Assembly: GCA_051967755.1 (NCBI GenBank)
Contig: JBQDYD010000004.1
Location: 124,001-188,000 of the forward strand
Reading direction: 5' to 3'
DNA from: UBA1672 sp051967755
Lineage (GTDB): Bacteria; Pseudomonadota; Alphaproteobacteria; Micavibrionales; Micavibrionaceae
Length of the DNA stretch: 64,000 nt
The first letter of the stretch is position 1, and each line of letters starts with the position of its first letter. Shown here piece after piece: positions 1 to 9,011 of this stretch. The notes under the pieces were generated by a model. The model did no database searches, had not been told where the DNA came from, and was given only the letters and a program-made list of their open reading frames with translations. Position numbers and translations under genes: made by a program.

Positions 1-860
1 TCTGCGAATTCGACATAGTCATGCTTGCGCCCGTCTTTACCGTACATGGATGAGTTATTGTTATTGATGAACATATGCGGGTCGCCTTCTTCCTCGCTTA
101 TCTCACCGTCTTCTGTAATATTCATGACCATGATGATGCTGTATTTATTATTTTTCACAACATGCAGCATGCCTTTCATGATGTGGTCTGAATTCAGGAA
201 GATTGCAATGCCGGCCATGAAAAACACAGCCATGGTTTTGCTACGCGTCTCTTTCTTGCCCAAAAGGATCGTGAGGAATAACAGCAAGATAAAGATAAGG
301 GAGACCGTATTATGAACGCCCAAATATTGCATAAAGACCAATGTTGTGATGATTGAGCCGCAAAACGAACCAACCGTAGAGAAAAACAGCATTTTCCCTG
401 TGATCTGAGAGAGTTTTTCTTTGCTGAAATAGTTACTGACCAGAGGAACCGTTTGCCCCAACAGATAAATAGGGTAAACAATAAAGATAAGGCAGTAGAT
501 GATGATTTGTATCAACGCGTTCCCTATGCCGAGCTGTTCGAGGGCAAAGAAAAAGAATTGCATAATGAAATAGCTGAGTGCCGGCAGTAAAAAGCATGTA
601 GAAATAAAAATATTCCGCAGTAGCTTTTTTCTAATGGAATGAAAGTTTCCGTTCTCATCTTTTATTCGGTATTTACCTCCTGTTTGGTATCCCGCGGCGA
701 GCGGTAAGAGTACGGCGGCGATAATGATAGACATTGTGTCTGTGCCGGCACCAACAAAAGGTACTGTGGTACGCATGGCCAACAATTCAGATGACAGAAT
801 GATATATCCCTCTAGGAAGATAATCATGTATAGGAAGAATGTTCTATCCAAACTTTTCAT
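1..860 (-). CDS. Spermidine-synthase-like membrane protein, copy 1 (3' end outside window)
   Basis: The leftward frame opens at an ATG (MKSLDRT) at 860 and stays open to the window edge, giving about 286 residues. The N-terminal part is a chain of hydrophobic segments with the conserved stretches SSELLAMR, VGAGTDTMS and LLGQTVPL. It is a clear paralogue of the next gene, which it follows after 24 bases in the same direction. The last visible residues (DGRKHDYVEFA) match the start of the neighbour's methyltransferase-like domain, so the S-adenosyl-binding part lies beyond the window. By family knowledge these are membrane proteins fused to a polyamine-synthase-type Rossmann domain, substrate unknown. 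No good ribosome-binding site is visible; the start rests on alignment with the paralogue. Confidence 0.8.
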   Translation of the reverse strand, partial: MKSLDRTFFLYMIIFLEGYIILSSELLAMRTTVPFVGAGTDTMSIIIAAVLLPLAAGYQTGGKYRIKDENGNFHSIRKKLLRNIFISTCFLLPALSYFIMQFFFFALEQLGIGNALIQIIIYCLIFIVYPIYLLGQTVPLVSNYFSKEKLSQITGKMLFFSTVGSFCGSIITTLVFMQYLGVHNTVSLIFILLLFLTILLGKKETRSKTMAVFFMAGIAIFLNSDHIMKGMLHVVKNNKYSIIMVMNITEDGEISEEEGDPHMFINNNNSSMYGKDGRKHDYVEFA

Positions 861-884
861 TACGCGTGCTTGCTCACTATCCCG

Positions 885-2321
885 TTATGGTTTTAATTTT
901 TTTGGTTTGTCATAGAACACCGTATTTTTGTTGTCGGTATAAATATGACCGTTTTCATAGTTTTCTTGGTGTCTGTATATGTAGGCGACATTTGCAATCA
1001 ATGTATTGCTCTCAGACCATAAATTATAATATTCGGAAATGACCTCTCTTGATACATGCGGGAATACAGAGCGCAGTGTGTTGTCCAGATTGCGCGAAAG
1101 AGGGCTGTTGAATTGTGGTGACACGATAAAGTTTCCGATCAGGACGCCACCATCTTTTAAGTGTGTTTTTACGGCCTCGAAATATTCTTTTGTGACCAAA
1201 TGTTCAGGGATGCTGATGCCGCCCAAATAGGTATCTAAAAAGATAACATCAAATTTTTTATCCGTATCATTTAAAAAGGCGCGTGCCGGCTTTGGCACGA
1301 ATGTTTTATTCTCGCCGATAGGCTCTTTTAAAACATAGTCTTCCGCAACTTCCTGAAGGTCGCGATCAATATCAACATAGGTGTAGTTATTGTTTCTATC
1401 ATCATGACCAAAGGTGAAGGCTCCGGCGCCGATAACCAAGACATCACGCGGTGGGACAGAGCTTATGATAGGCATGATCGCAACGCGCTCTGCAAATTCA
1501 ACATAGGCATGCTTGCGCCCGTCATCATTATAACTGGATGTACGATTACCGTTCAGCACCATTTCACGCGTACCGCGGGATGTTTCGCCGGCCTGAATGG
1601 TGTTGTATTGGTTGTTTTTAATGATGTTATTATCCTGCATAACATGGTCAGAGTTAATGCCGATCGCAGCAATCGCAAGAGCAAAACTATAGATAACAGG
1701 CAGGCTGACTGATTTTCTGCTTAGGGCAATAACCAGTATCGCCATGAGGACGAAGTTAAGGCTGGCGGTATGGTGCACACCAAGCGTTGCCATTAAAACA
1801 ATTGTAGAGATGATGGCACCGGCAAAGGACCCGACAGTAGAAAAGAACAAGATCTTACCGGTAACTTTTGGCAGGTGTTCTTTTGAGAAAAAGTTACTGA
1901 TAAGCGGAACAGTTTGCCCCAACAGGTAAACGGGGGTTACCAAAAACAAAATACTATATATGGTGGTTTGTAAAATACGGTCTTCGATACCGATTGTCGG
2001 TAACCAGCCAAAAAACGCCTTTATAAACGGATAGGACAGGCCGAAGAGCAAAATTGTTGTGGCAATCACCATATTCCAGATCAACTTTTTGCGTACCGTC
2101 ATGAATGTGCCGAACATTTTATGCGGCTTAAAGTTACCTCCGTTTTGGTATCCGAATGCCAACGGCATTAAAACGGCGGCGATGATAATGGATACAGTGT
2201 CAGTTCCACTGCCTACATATGGTATTGTTTGTCGAATGGCTAACAGTTCAGACGATAAGACGACATATCCTTCAACAATAATAATGAAAAATAGAAGTAG
2301 TGTTTGTTTTAATGATTGCAT
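885..2321 (-). CDS. Spermidine-synthase-like membrane protein, copy 2
   Basis: 478 residues. Residues 1-225 hold about seven hydrophobic helices. Residues 295-400 form a Rossmann domain like that of spermidine synthase: glycine-rich VIGAGAFTFG, then YVDIDRDLQE where the acidic residue would bind S-adenosyl or decarboxy-S-adenosyl methionine, then VIFLDTYLGG at the catalytic loop. Such fusions are known as MFS-like/spermidine synthase proteins; the real product is unknown. An ATG six codons upstream (2339) is possible, but the start used here aligns with the paralogue downstream (MQSLKQT against MKSLDRT). The two copies are in tandem, transcribed leftward and probably as one unit. The catalytic loop has LDT rather than the classic D-x-x-D-P, so polyamine synthesis is not assured. 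Confidence 0.85.
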   Translation of the reverse strand: MQSLKQTLLLFFIIIVEGYVVLSSELLAIRQTIPYVGSGTDTVSIIIAAVLMPLAFGYQNGGNFKPHKMFGTFMTVRKKLIWNMVIATTILLFGLSYPFIKAFFGWLPTIGIEDRILQTTIYSILFLVTPVYLLGQTVPLISNFFSKEHLPKVTGKILFFSTVGSFAGAIISTIVLMATLGVHHTASLNFVLMAILVIALSRKSVSLPVIYSFALAIAAIGINSDHVMQDNNIIKNNQYNTIQAGETSRGTREMVLNGNRTSSYNDDGRKHAYVEFAERVAIMPIISSVPPRDVLVIGAGAFTFGHDDRNNNYTYVDIDRDLQEVAEDYVLKEPIGENKTFVPKPARAFLNDTDKKFDVIFLDTYLGGISIPEHLVTKEYFEAVKTHLKDGGVLIGNFIVSPQFNSPLSRNLDNTLRSVFPHVSREVISEYYNLWSESNTLIANVAYIYRHQENYENGHIYTDNKNTVFYDKPKKLKP

Positions 2322-2399
2322 GAAATATTCTGTATCCAAATTATCAAGCGCGCAGTATAGTATATTTTGTCGAAAGAATTAAAGTCTAAAGAGTTTTTT

Positions 2400-3242
2400 A
2401 TGAGCAAGCCGCTCCCCAAAAGCCTAACGTCCTATGATTTGCTGAAAACCTTGGCGATTGTGCTGACTGTGGTTGATCACGTCGGTCATTTTTTCTTTCC
2501 TGAAGAAATGTGGTTCAGGGTGTTGGGGCGCCTGTGTTTGCCGATCTGGTTCTTTTTGATCGGTTATGCCGATACAACCAAGATTCCGAATTCTTTTTGG
2601 ATCGGCGGAACGCTGCTGGTTATGACGTCGTTAATTTCGGGGCAGTATTTATTACCCTTAAATATTCTTTTTACCATGGCGTTGCTAAGGGTATATCGTG
2701 CCGGGGTGGTCAGGCATTCCCTATGGTCGCCCGAGGCATTGCGGGGCATGTTTTTGATTCTCTTCTTCCTCAGCTTCCCCAGTGCAATACTGATAGAGTA
2801 CGGCTCTATGGCGATGTTGTTTGTTCTTGTCGGTTATATTGCCCGTCACCGTGAAGAGGTTTTTGAGCGCATAGAAAAGAAACATGTCCTTATTTATATG
2901 TTTGCAACTTTTGCGGCGTTTTATCTGACGATGGGCGCTGCGATGCCATCACTCAGCGTGGTGCAGGCGGTGTCCTTGATGGCGGGGTTGTTTGTGATCG
3001 CCGTGATTTTGTGGCACTTCAAGCCGATAGAGTTTACCAAGGCCAATGATGTTATGGCACCGTCCTTTATCAGGATGTTTCAGTTTTTTGGCCGTAAAAC
3101 ACTGGAAATATATGTCGCGCACCTTATTTTGTTCCGCGGAATTGCAATGTATGTTGATCCGGAAAAGTACAGTTTGATGGATTGGAGTGTGGTTCCTCCG
3201 TCCTTGGTGGCTATGTTCCGTACGGGGCAGGCGGCGTTTTAA
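2400..3242 (+). CDS. TraX-family membrane acyltransferase
   Basis: 280 residues, nearly all hydrophobic helices. The N-terminus SYDLLKTLAIVLTVVDHVGH followed by LGRLCLPIWFFLIGYA is the TraX signature: a D-H pair in the first helix and the G-R-x-x-x-P-x-F motif. TraX of plasmid F acetylates the pilin N-terminus; chromosomal relatives belong to the wider membrane acyltransferase superfamily and have unknown substrates. The ATG at 2400 has AAAGAG upstream; a TTG 33 bases earlier is open but less likely. The gene is divergent from the spermidine-synthase-like pair across 78 bases. No conjugation genes are nearby, so a role in pilin modification is not supported by context. Confidence 0.8.
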   Translation: MSKPLPKSLTSYDLLKTLAIVLTVVDHVGHFFFPEEMWFRVLGRLCLPIWFFLIGYADTTKIPNSFWIGGTLLVMTSLISGQYLLPLNILFTMALLRVYRAGVVRHSLWSPEALRGMFLILFFLSFPSAILIEYGSMAMLFVLVGYIARHREEVFERIEKKHVLIYMFATFAAFYLTMGAAMPSLSVVQAVSLMAGLFVIAVILWHFKPIEFTKANDVMAPSFIRMFQFFGRKTLEIYVAHLILFRGIAMYVDPEKYSLMDWSVVPPSLVAMFRTGQAAF

Positions 3243-3253
3243 AAACGCTTTTT
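3234..3253 (+). terminator. Intrinsic terminator after TraX gene
   Basis: GCGTTT-TAA-AAACGC forms a six-base-pair hairpin that includes the stop codon itself and is followed by five T. It separates the TraX gene from the ATP synthase operon. Confidence 0.6.
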
Positions 3254-3395
3254 CTTAAAAAAAATCAAAAACCGCGGCTCCAGCCACTTGTCAGCACTCT
3301 TTTGGTGTGCTAATCCTCCTCAACACAAAGTTAAATGTGCAGCGCAAATTGCCGTAATTTTGTACGTGTAAACTATAGATTTGAGGGACTGGAAC

Positions 3396-3992
3396 GTGTC
3401 ATCGTCTGCACCGATTTCTTCTATTGTATATACTCGTTATGCGAGTGCGCTTATTGATTTGGCCGAACAAGAGAAGGCCATAGATAAGATCAAAAAAGAC
3501 CTGATTGCCTTAGAGGGTATGATTCAGGATTCTGCCGATTTGTCCGAAATGATTGCCTCACCACTTATCAGTGTTGAAAAACAAAGTGGTGTTATTCAGG
3601 AAATCGTTAAGAAGGCCAAGCTGAATAAGCTAACAGCGAATTTCCTTGGTGTTCTCGTGCAAAACAGGCGTTTGGCCGCATTGCCGGGTATTATCAGTGT
3701 TTTTAACAAGATTATTGCCGAAAGGTCAGGGGTGGTTGAAGTTCGTCTTGAAACCGCCGTTAAGTTGACCGCCGCGCAAGCCAAAGAATTCCAAAAGAAA
3801 ATAGAAAAGGCGCTTGGCGCGACTGTTTCTATTGAGGAGAAAGTTACACCCGAAATTATGGGCGGTGTGATTGTAACAATTGGGTCTTACATGATTGATG
3901 ATTCGGTGCGTCGTAAGCTGGATCGCCTTGGTGTGGCTCTTAAATCAAATGCAAATGAAAATACAGTTCAAAACTTGAAAGAGGTCGTATAA
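3396..3992 (+). CDS. atpH: ATP synthase F1 subunit delta
   Basis: 198 residues; the delta/OSCP subunit that links the F1 head to the peripheral stalk. The N-terminal helical domain begins ISSIVYTRYASALIDLA and the C-terminal part carries the family signature VTIGSYMIDDSVRRKLDRL. The start is taken as the GTG at 3396 because GAGG lies nine bases upstream; a TTG at 3381 is in frame but has no such site. First gene of the F1 operon. Its stop overlaps the atpA start by one base (TAATG), which implies translational coupling. No F0 genes lie upstream, as expected for alphaproteobacteria. Confidence 0.96.
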   Translation: MSSSAPISSIVYTRYASALIDLAEQEKAIDKIKKDLIALEGMIQDSADLSEMIASPLISVEKQSGVIQEIVKKAKLNKLTANFLGVLVQNRRLAALPGIISVFNKIIAERSGVVEVRLETAVKLTAAQAKEFQKKIEKALGATVSIEEKVTPEIMGGVIVTIGSYMIDDSVRRKLDRLGVALKSNANENTVQNLKEVV

Positions 3993-5539
3993 TGGAAATT
4001 CGTGCAGCAGAAATTTCAGATATTCTAAAAAAGCAAATTGCAGATTTCGGTGCGCAAGCTGATGTCGCTGAAATCGGTCAGGTTCTGTCCATCGGTGACG
4101 GTGTGGCACGTGTGTATGGCCTTGACGAAGTGCAGGCCGGTGAAATGGTTGATTTCGCCAGCGGTGTTAAAGGGATGGCCCTAAACCTTGAAGCTGACAA
4201 TGTCGGTGTGGTTGTGTTCGGTGATGACCGTGACGTTAAAGAAGGCGATATCGTTCGCAGAACAGGTCAGATCGTTGAAGTGCCTGTCGGTAAGGAACTT
4301 CTTGGCCGTGTTGTTGACCCACTTGGTAATCCGATTGACGGTAAAGGCCCGATTAAGGCCTCAGGTTCAAGCCGTATCGAAGTGAAGGCGCCCGGTATTA
4401 TTCCGCGTCAGTCCGTTTATGAGCCAATGCAAACAGGTTTGAAGGCGATTGATTCTCTTGTTCCTGTTGGTCGTGGCCAGCGTGAATTGATTATTGGTGA
4501 CCGTCAGACAGGTAAGACTGCGGTTGCTGTTGATACAATCATCAACCAGAAAACAATCAATGCGACTGATAATGAAAAAGAACACCTATATTGTGTGTAT
4601 GTTTCAATCGGTCAGAAACGTTCAACAGTTGCTCAGCTTGTTAAGGAATTAGAAGAGCAGGGCGCGATGGAATATTCGATCGTTGTTGCCGCTACGGCTT
4701 CTGATCCTGCACCGTTGCAGTATCTTGCGCCATATTGTGGTGCGGCTATGGGTGAATATTTCCGTGATAACGGTATGCACTCTCTTGCGATTTATGATGA
4801 CTTGTCAAAACAAGCTGTTGCGTATCGTCAGATGTCGCTTCTACTTCGTCGTCCTCCGGGCCGTGAAGCGTATCCTGGTGACGTTTTCTACATCCACTCT
4901 CGTTTGCTAGAGCGTGCATGTAAGTTATCTGATGAACATGGTGGCGGTTCTATGACTGCGCTTCCTGTGATTGAAACACAGGGTGGTGACATTTCCGCGT
5001 ATATTCCAACAAACGTGATTTCGATTACAGACGGTCAGATCTTCCTTGAGACAGGTTTGTTCTTTAAAGGTATCCGTCCGGCGATTGATGTTGGTGCGTC
5101 AGTTTCTCGTGTTGGTTCTGCCGCGCAGATTAAGGCGATGAAGCAGGTTTCAGGTTCTATGAAGTTGGAATTGGCGCAGTATCGTGAAATGGAAGCGTTC
5201 GCGCAGTTCGCCTCTGACCTTGACCCTGCGACGCAAAAATTGCTTGCCCGTGGTGCGCGTCTGACGTTGCTGTTGAAACAGCCACAGTACAGCCCGCTTG
5301 CCGTTGAAGAGCAAGTTGCCGTTATCTTTGCGGGAACAAAAGGTTTCCTTGATGATATTGATCTTGGTGATGTTGAGTTGTTTGAACAAAGACTTCTTGA
5401 AGCTCTAAGAACAACAGGTAGCGAGATTTTGGCAAAAATCCGTGAAGATAAGAAAATTGATGAAGATGCAGAAGCAAGCTTGAAGTCTTTCATTGGTGAC
5501 TTTGCGTCAGGTTTTTCAGGTTCTAAGGAAGCTGCATAA
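3992..5539 (+). CDS. atpA: ATP synthase F1 subunit alpha
   Basis: 515 residues, usual length. Non-catalytic nucleotide-binding subunit of the F1 hexamer. Walker A GDRQTGKT is at residues 169-176, and the alpha-specific run LLLRRPPGREAYPGD is present in the middle. The beta-barrel N-terminal and helical C-terminal domains are complete. It starts inside the stop codon of atpH and is followed 35 bases later by atpG, whose Shine-Dalgarno sequence AAGGAAG is clear. No irregularity is seen. Confidence 0.99.
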   Translation: MEIRAAEISDILKKQIADFGAQADVAEIGQVLSIGDGVARVYGLDEVQAGEMVDFASGVKGMALNLEADNVGVVVFGDDRDVKEGDIVRRTGQIVEVPVGKELLGRVVDPLGNPIDGKGPIKASGSSRIEVKAPGIIPRQSVYEPMQTGLKAIDSLVPVGRGQRELIIGDRQTGKTAVAVDTIINQKTINATDNEKEHLYCVYVSIGQKRSTVAQLVKELEEQGAMEYSIVVAATASDPAPLQYLAPYCGAAMGEYFRDNGMHSLAIYDDLSKQAVAYRQMSLLLRRPPGREAYPGDVFYIHSRLLERACKLSDEHGGGSMTALPVIETQGGDISAYIPTNVISITDGQIFLETGLFFKGIRPAIDVGASVSRVGSAAQIKAMKQVSGSMKLELAQYREMEAFAQFASDLDPATQKLLARGARLTLLLKQPQYSPLAVEEQVAVIFAGTKGFLDDIDLGDVELFEQRLLEALRTTGSEILAKIREDKKIDEDAEASLKSFIGDFASGFSGSKEAA

Positions 5540-5574
5540 TTAGGACGTAACTGTAAGGAAGAAATGGGTATAGT

Positions 5575-6480
5575 ATGCCAAGTTTAAGAGATTATCGTGA
5601 CCGCATTAAATCCGTGAAATCCACACGGAAGATCACGTCTGCCATGAAAATGGTTGCGGCATCTAAGCTTCGTAAAGCACAGGAACAAGCGGAAAATGCA
5701 CAGCCTTATGCGCAGGCGATGCGCGGCATGCTTTCTCGCTTGGCGTCGAATGTGACAGTCAACAGCCTAAGCCCGAAGCTTTTAGCCGGGACAGGCAAGG
5801 ATGATGTATATCTTCTTGTTATTGTGACAGCTGATCGCGGTCTTTGTGGTGGTTTTAATGCAAACATCATCAAAGAAGCGCGCAACAAGATTAAGGATCT
5901 TGAGGCACAAGGCAAGACGGTGAAAATCGCATGTGTCGGCCGCAAAGGGTATGATCTTCTTGTGCGTGAACATGGTCACAAGATTTTGCACTCTTTCAAG
6001 GATGTTTTCTCCGGCAGTTCAGTCGGGTATGCGCAAGCACATGAAGTGTCTGAGCTTATTCTTGATAAGTTAGAGCAGGGCGAATTCGATAAATGTATTT
6101 TGCTTTATAATGCGTTCCAATCTGTTTTGGTTCAAAAACCTACGCATTTGCAGCTTGTACCGTTTCAGGTAGAGCAAGCCGAGGATAGCGAAGAAGCAGA
6201 ATCAGAAGCAGCGGCAGAGCCGATTGCTCCATATGAATTCGAACCTTCGGAAGAAGAAATCCTAAGCAAGCTATTGCCGCGTAATGTCGGCGTGCAGGTG
6301 TTCCGCTCTATGCTCGATAGCGCGGCAGGCGAACAGGCCGCACGTATGACTGCGATGGATAACGCAACACGTAACGCAGGGGATATGATTAATGATCTTA
6401 CTCTGCAATATAACCGTGCGCGTCAGGCTTATATTACGAAAGAATTGATTGAAATTATTTCAGGAGCTGAAGCTCTATAG
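5575..6480 (+). CDS. atpG: ATP synthase F1 subunit gamma
   Basis: 301 residues, the rotor shaft of F1. N-terminal helix SLRDYRDRIKSVKSTRKITSA and C-terminal helix TLQYNRARQAYITKELIEI are the two halves of the coiled coil and are diagnostic. The middle domain holds TADRGLCGGFN. A glutamate- and alanine-rich stretch (about residues 203-220, EDSEEAESEAAAE) precedes EPSEEEILSKLLPRN; comparable acidic insertions occur in other alphaproteobacterial gamma subunits. In most genomes atpD follows directly, but here a phosphatase gene begins 10 bases after the stop. Confidence 0.98.
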   Translation: MPSLRDYRDRIKSVKSTRKITSAMKMVAASKLRKAQEQAENAQPYAQAMRGMLSRLASNVTVNSLSPKLLAGTGKDDVYLLVIVTADRGLCGGFNANIIKEARNKIKDLEAQGKTVKIACVGRKGYDLLVREHGHKILHSFKDVFSGSSVGYAQAHEVSELILDKLEQGEFDKCILLYNAFQSVLVQKPTHLQLVPFQVEQAEDSEEAESEAAAEPIAPYEFEPSEEEILSKLLPRNVGVQVFRSMLDSAAGEQAARMTAMDNATRNAGDMINDLTLQYNRARQAYITKELIEIISGAEAL

Positions 6481-6490
6481 TGAAGAAGGT

Positions 6491-7273
6491 ATGAAGATAA
6501 CTCGTTTTACACTGGCGACTGTTTTGTTATGCACCATATTATTTGGTGCATCGCATTATGTGCATGCCGCTCAACGGGATCTTGATGACCTTCATTTTCT
6601 TGATAAAAACTGGGCGCCTGCCTTGTTAAAGATACTGGATGACGGCCCGGTTTTGATGAGCAGACAAGAAGAGTTTGAGGTTGAAAAACCACCCAAAAAC
6701 TCTAGCAAGACAACTTCCGAAGAAATTGCGTATTTGCACAAAATCGCAGACACTGAGCGTGATGAGGAAACTGTTGAGCGTATCTTATACGAGGATAGCG
6801 GTGTCGATGCGCATGACATGTTCGTTAAAGAAGGCCTTATCGTTGAAGAGAATTATAAGACCCTTCTTTTGATGGAGATTATCAATAACGATAATATGTA
6901 TTTCATCCTTGAGCGTAAAAGACATTTCTCCAGACCGCGCCCAAGTGAGGTGGACGATAGTTTGGAAACAGTAATCGCTAATCCGCCGCACGCGGCTTAT
7001 CCGTCAGGGCACGCAACGCAGACATATATTAATGCATTGGTTCTTGCGGATTTTGACCCTGACAATGCGGATGTATATAAACAATTTGCAATCGATGTGG
7101 CGCATCGCCGTGAGATTGCAGGTGTACATTATCCAAGTGATAGTGTGGCCGGACGTAAGCTTGCGGCAGATGTGTTGGCAAGGTTGCGTGATATTCCTAT
7201 TTTTGAGAAGAAATATCAGGCGGCAAAACTGTCTTACATAAAGCCAACGTTAAAGCGTAAGACAAAAAAATAG
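6491..7273 (+). CDS. Secreted PAP2-family acid phosphatase, inserted in the atp operon
   Basis: 260 residues. Residues 1-26 are a signal peptide (hydrophobic core LATVLLCTILFGA, cleavage after HA). The PAP2/class A acid phosphatase catalytic triplet is complete: K143-x6-R150-P151, P171-S-G-H174, and R207-x5-H213-x3-D217. There are no further membrane helices, so the enzyme is likely periplasmic, closer to soluble non-specific acid phosphatases than to membrane lipid phosphatases. The ATG follows atpG by 10 bases, preceded by GAAGAAGG; an upstream in-frame ATG inside atpG would spoil the signal peptide. No terminator separates it from atpG or atpD, so it is probably co-transcribed. Its substrate, and whether the link with ATP synthase has meaning, are unknown. 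Confidence 0.88.
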   Translation: MKITRFTLATVLLCTILFGASHYVHAAQRDLDDLHFLDKNWAPALLKILDDGPVLMSRQEEFEVEKPPKNSSKTTSEEIAYLHKIADTERDEETVERILYEDSGVDAHDMFVKEGLIVEENYKTLLLMEIINNDNMYFILERKRHFSRPRPSEVDDSLETVIANPPHAAYPSGHATQTYINALVLADFDPDNADVYKQFAIDVAHRREIAGVHYPSDSVAGRKLAADVLARLRDIPIFEKKYQAAKLSYIKPTLKRKTKK

Positions 7274-7330
7274 AAGAATTAGAATTCAACCAAGGAAGTA
7301 ACGTTTAATACGAAAGAGGACTTGAAAAAA

Positions 7331-8761
7331 ATGGCTAAAGAAGCACAAGGAAAGATATTACAGGTTATGGGCGCTGTTGTGGACGTACAGTTCGAAGACG
7401 GTAGTGTGCCACCAATTCTGAATGCGCTGCATACTGATAATAACGGACAGAACCTTGTTCTGGAAGTTGCACAGCATTTGGGTGAGAACTCTGTTCGTAC
7501 AATCGCGATGGACATGACAGACGGTTTGCGTCGTGGTCAGGACGTTGTGGATACAGGTGATAAAATCTCTGTGCCGGTTGGTGAAGAGACATTGGGCCGT
7601 ATTTTCGATGTGATCGGGGAGCCGATTGACGAAGGTAAAGCTGTTAAGACAAAGCAAAAATGGGCGATCCACCGCGAAGCGCCTACATTTGCAGAGCAAG
7701 CAACAGATACAGAAATTCTTGTAACAGGGATTAAGGTTGTTGACCTTCTATGTCCTTACGCAAAGGGTGGTAAAATTGGTCTGTTCGGTGGTGCCGGTGT
7801 TGGTAAAACCGTTACGATCATGGAATTGATTAACAACATTGCAAAAGGGCACGGTGGTGTGTCTGTATTTGGTGGTGTTGGTGAACGTACACGTGAAGGT
7901 AACGACCTTTACCACGAAATGATTGAATCAGGCGTTATTAAGCCGGGTGAGCACAAAGAATCAAAAGTGGCACTTGTTTACGGTCAGATGAATGAGCCAC
8001 CTGGTGCGCGTGCACGTGTTGCGCTGTCTGCCTTGACAATGGCGGAATATTTCCGTGATGAAGAAGGTCAGGACGTTCTGTTCTTCCTTGATAACATCTT
8101 CCGTTTCACACAAGCAGGTGCCGAGGTGTCCGCGCTTCTTGGTCGTATTCCTTCTGCGGTTGGTTATCAGCCAACACTATCGACAGAAATGGGTTTGATG
8201 CAGGAACGTATTACATCAACAAATAAAGGGTCGATTACATCGGTTCAGGCGGTTTACGTGCCTGCGGATGACTTGACTGACCCTGCGCCTGCGACAACAT
8301 TCTCGCACCTTGACGCGACAACAGTTCTTTCACGTCAGATTGCGGAACAGGGGATCTACCCTGCGGTTGATCCGCTTGACTCAACATCACGTATTCTTGA
8401 CCCACGCGTTATCGGTGATGAGCACTACAACGTTGCGAACGCAGTTCAGCAAACATTGCAGAGCTATAAAAACCTTCAGGACATTATCGCGATTTTGGGT
8501 ATGGATGAACTGTCAGAGGAAGACAAGCTTACAGTGGCACGTGCCCGTAAGATCCAGCGTTTCCTATCTCAGCCATTCCACGTTGCGGAAGTGTTTACAG
8601 GTTCACCTGGTATCTTTGTTGATCTGGAAGACACAATCAAAGGCTTTAAGGCGATTGTTGAAGGTGAATATGACCACCTTCCTGAATCTGCGTTCTATAT
8701 GACCGGTACAATTGAGCAAGTTGTTGAAAAAGCAACGAAAATGGCTCAGGAAGCGGCATAG
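7331..8761 (+). CDS. atpD: ATP synthase F1 subunit beta
   Basis: 476 residues, catalytic subunit of F1. Walker A GGAGVGKT is at residues 153-160; GERTREGND and the ALLGRIPSAVGYQPTL region are intact. The start is the ATG at 7331 with AAAGAGGA about twelve bases upstream; a TTG three codons earlier is too close to that site. It is separated from the phosphatase gene by 57 bases without an evident terminator, and followed after four bases by the amphi-Trp gene. Confidence 0.99.
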   Translation: MAKEAQGKILQVMGAVVDVQFEDGSVPPILNALHTDNNGQNLVLEVAQHLGENSVRTIAMDMTDGLRRGQDVVDTGDKISVPVGEETLGRIFDVIGEPIDEGKAVKTKQKWAIHREAPTFAEQATDTEILVTGIKVVDLLCPYAKGGKIGLFGGAGVGKTVTIMELINNIAKGHGGVSVFGGVGERTREGNDLYHEMIESGVIKPGEHKESKVALVYGQMNEPPGARARVALSALTMAEYFRDEEGQDVLFFLDNIFRFTQAGAEVSALLGRIPSAVGYQPTLSTEMGLMQERITSTNKGSITSVQAVYVPADDLTDPAPATTFSHLDATTVLSRQIAEQGIYPAVDPLDSTSRILDPRVIGDEHYNVANAVQQTLQSYKNLQDIIAILGMDELSEEDKLTVARARKIQRFLSQPFHVAEVFTGSPGIFVDLEDTIKGFKAIVEGEYDHLPESAFYMTGTIEQVVEKATKMAQEAA

Positions 8762-8765
8762 TTAA

Positions 8766-8990
8766 ATGAGCGAAAGCGACCGTGACATTGAAAAAGTAAA
8801 CTCGGTGGAGGATTTCATTGCGAAGCTCCGCCGCGTAGCTGACGCACTTGAAACGGGTAAAAAAGTGGAATTCCAATTCGCAGGAGAGCGTATCTCCGTT
8901 CCTGAAAATGCTGAGTTCAGTATTGAGCATGAGCGTGAAGACGGCGAAGAAGAGTTGGAGTTTCAAATCAAATGGAAAACCGCAAGTTAA
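8766..8990 (+). CDS. Amphi-Trp domain protein, inserted in the atp operon
   Basis: 74 residues. The sequence follows the amphi-Trp domain plan: an N-terminal helix (VEDFIAKLRRVADALETG), two short strands (KVEFQFAGERISVPENAEFSIEHE), and a C-terminal acidic strand ending in the conserved tryptophan (ELEFQIKWKT). The domain is small, soluble and of unknown function. It lies four bases after atpD, its ribosome-binding site (AGGAAG) lying within the atpD end, and 21 bases before atpC; co-expression with the F1 subunits is therefore nearly certain. A role in F1 assembly or regulation is only inferred from position. Confidence 0.8.
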   Translation: MSESDRDIEKVNSVEDFIAKLRRVADALETGKKVEFQFAGERISVPENAEFSIEHEREDGEEELEFQIKWKTAS

Positions 8991-9011
8991 AGACGATTTA
9001 AGGAAAAAAAT

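Noticed and set aside
194..481. 95-codon leftward frame at the left edge
   Set aside because: It lies in another frame of the spermidine-synthase-like copy 1, whose own frame is open through the whole region and matches its paralogue.
3291..3311. CIRCE-like inverted repeat (AGCACTC...GTGTGCT) before atpH
   Set aside because: Halves resemble the HrcA element, but the spacer is five bases rather than nine and the arms do not match fully; no chaperone gene follows.
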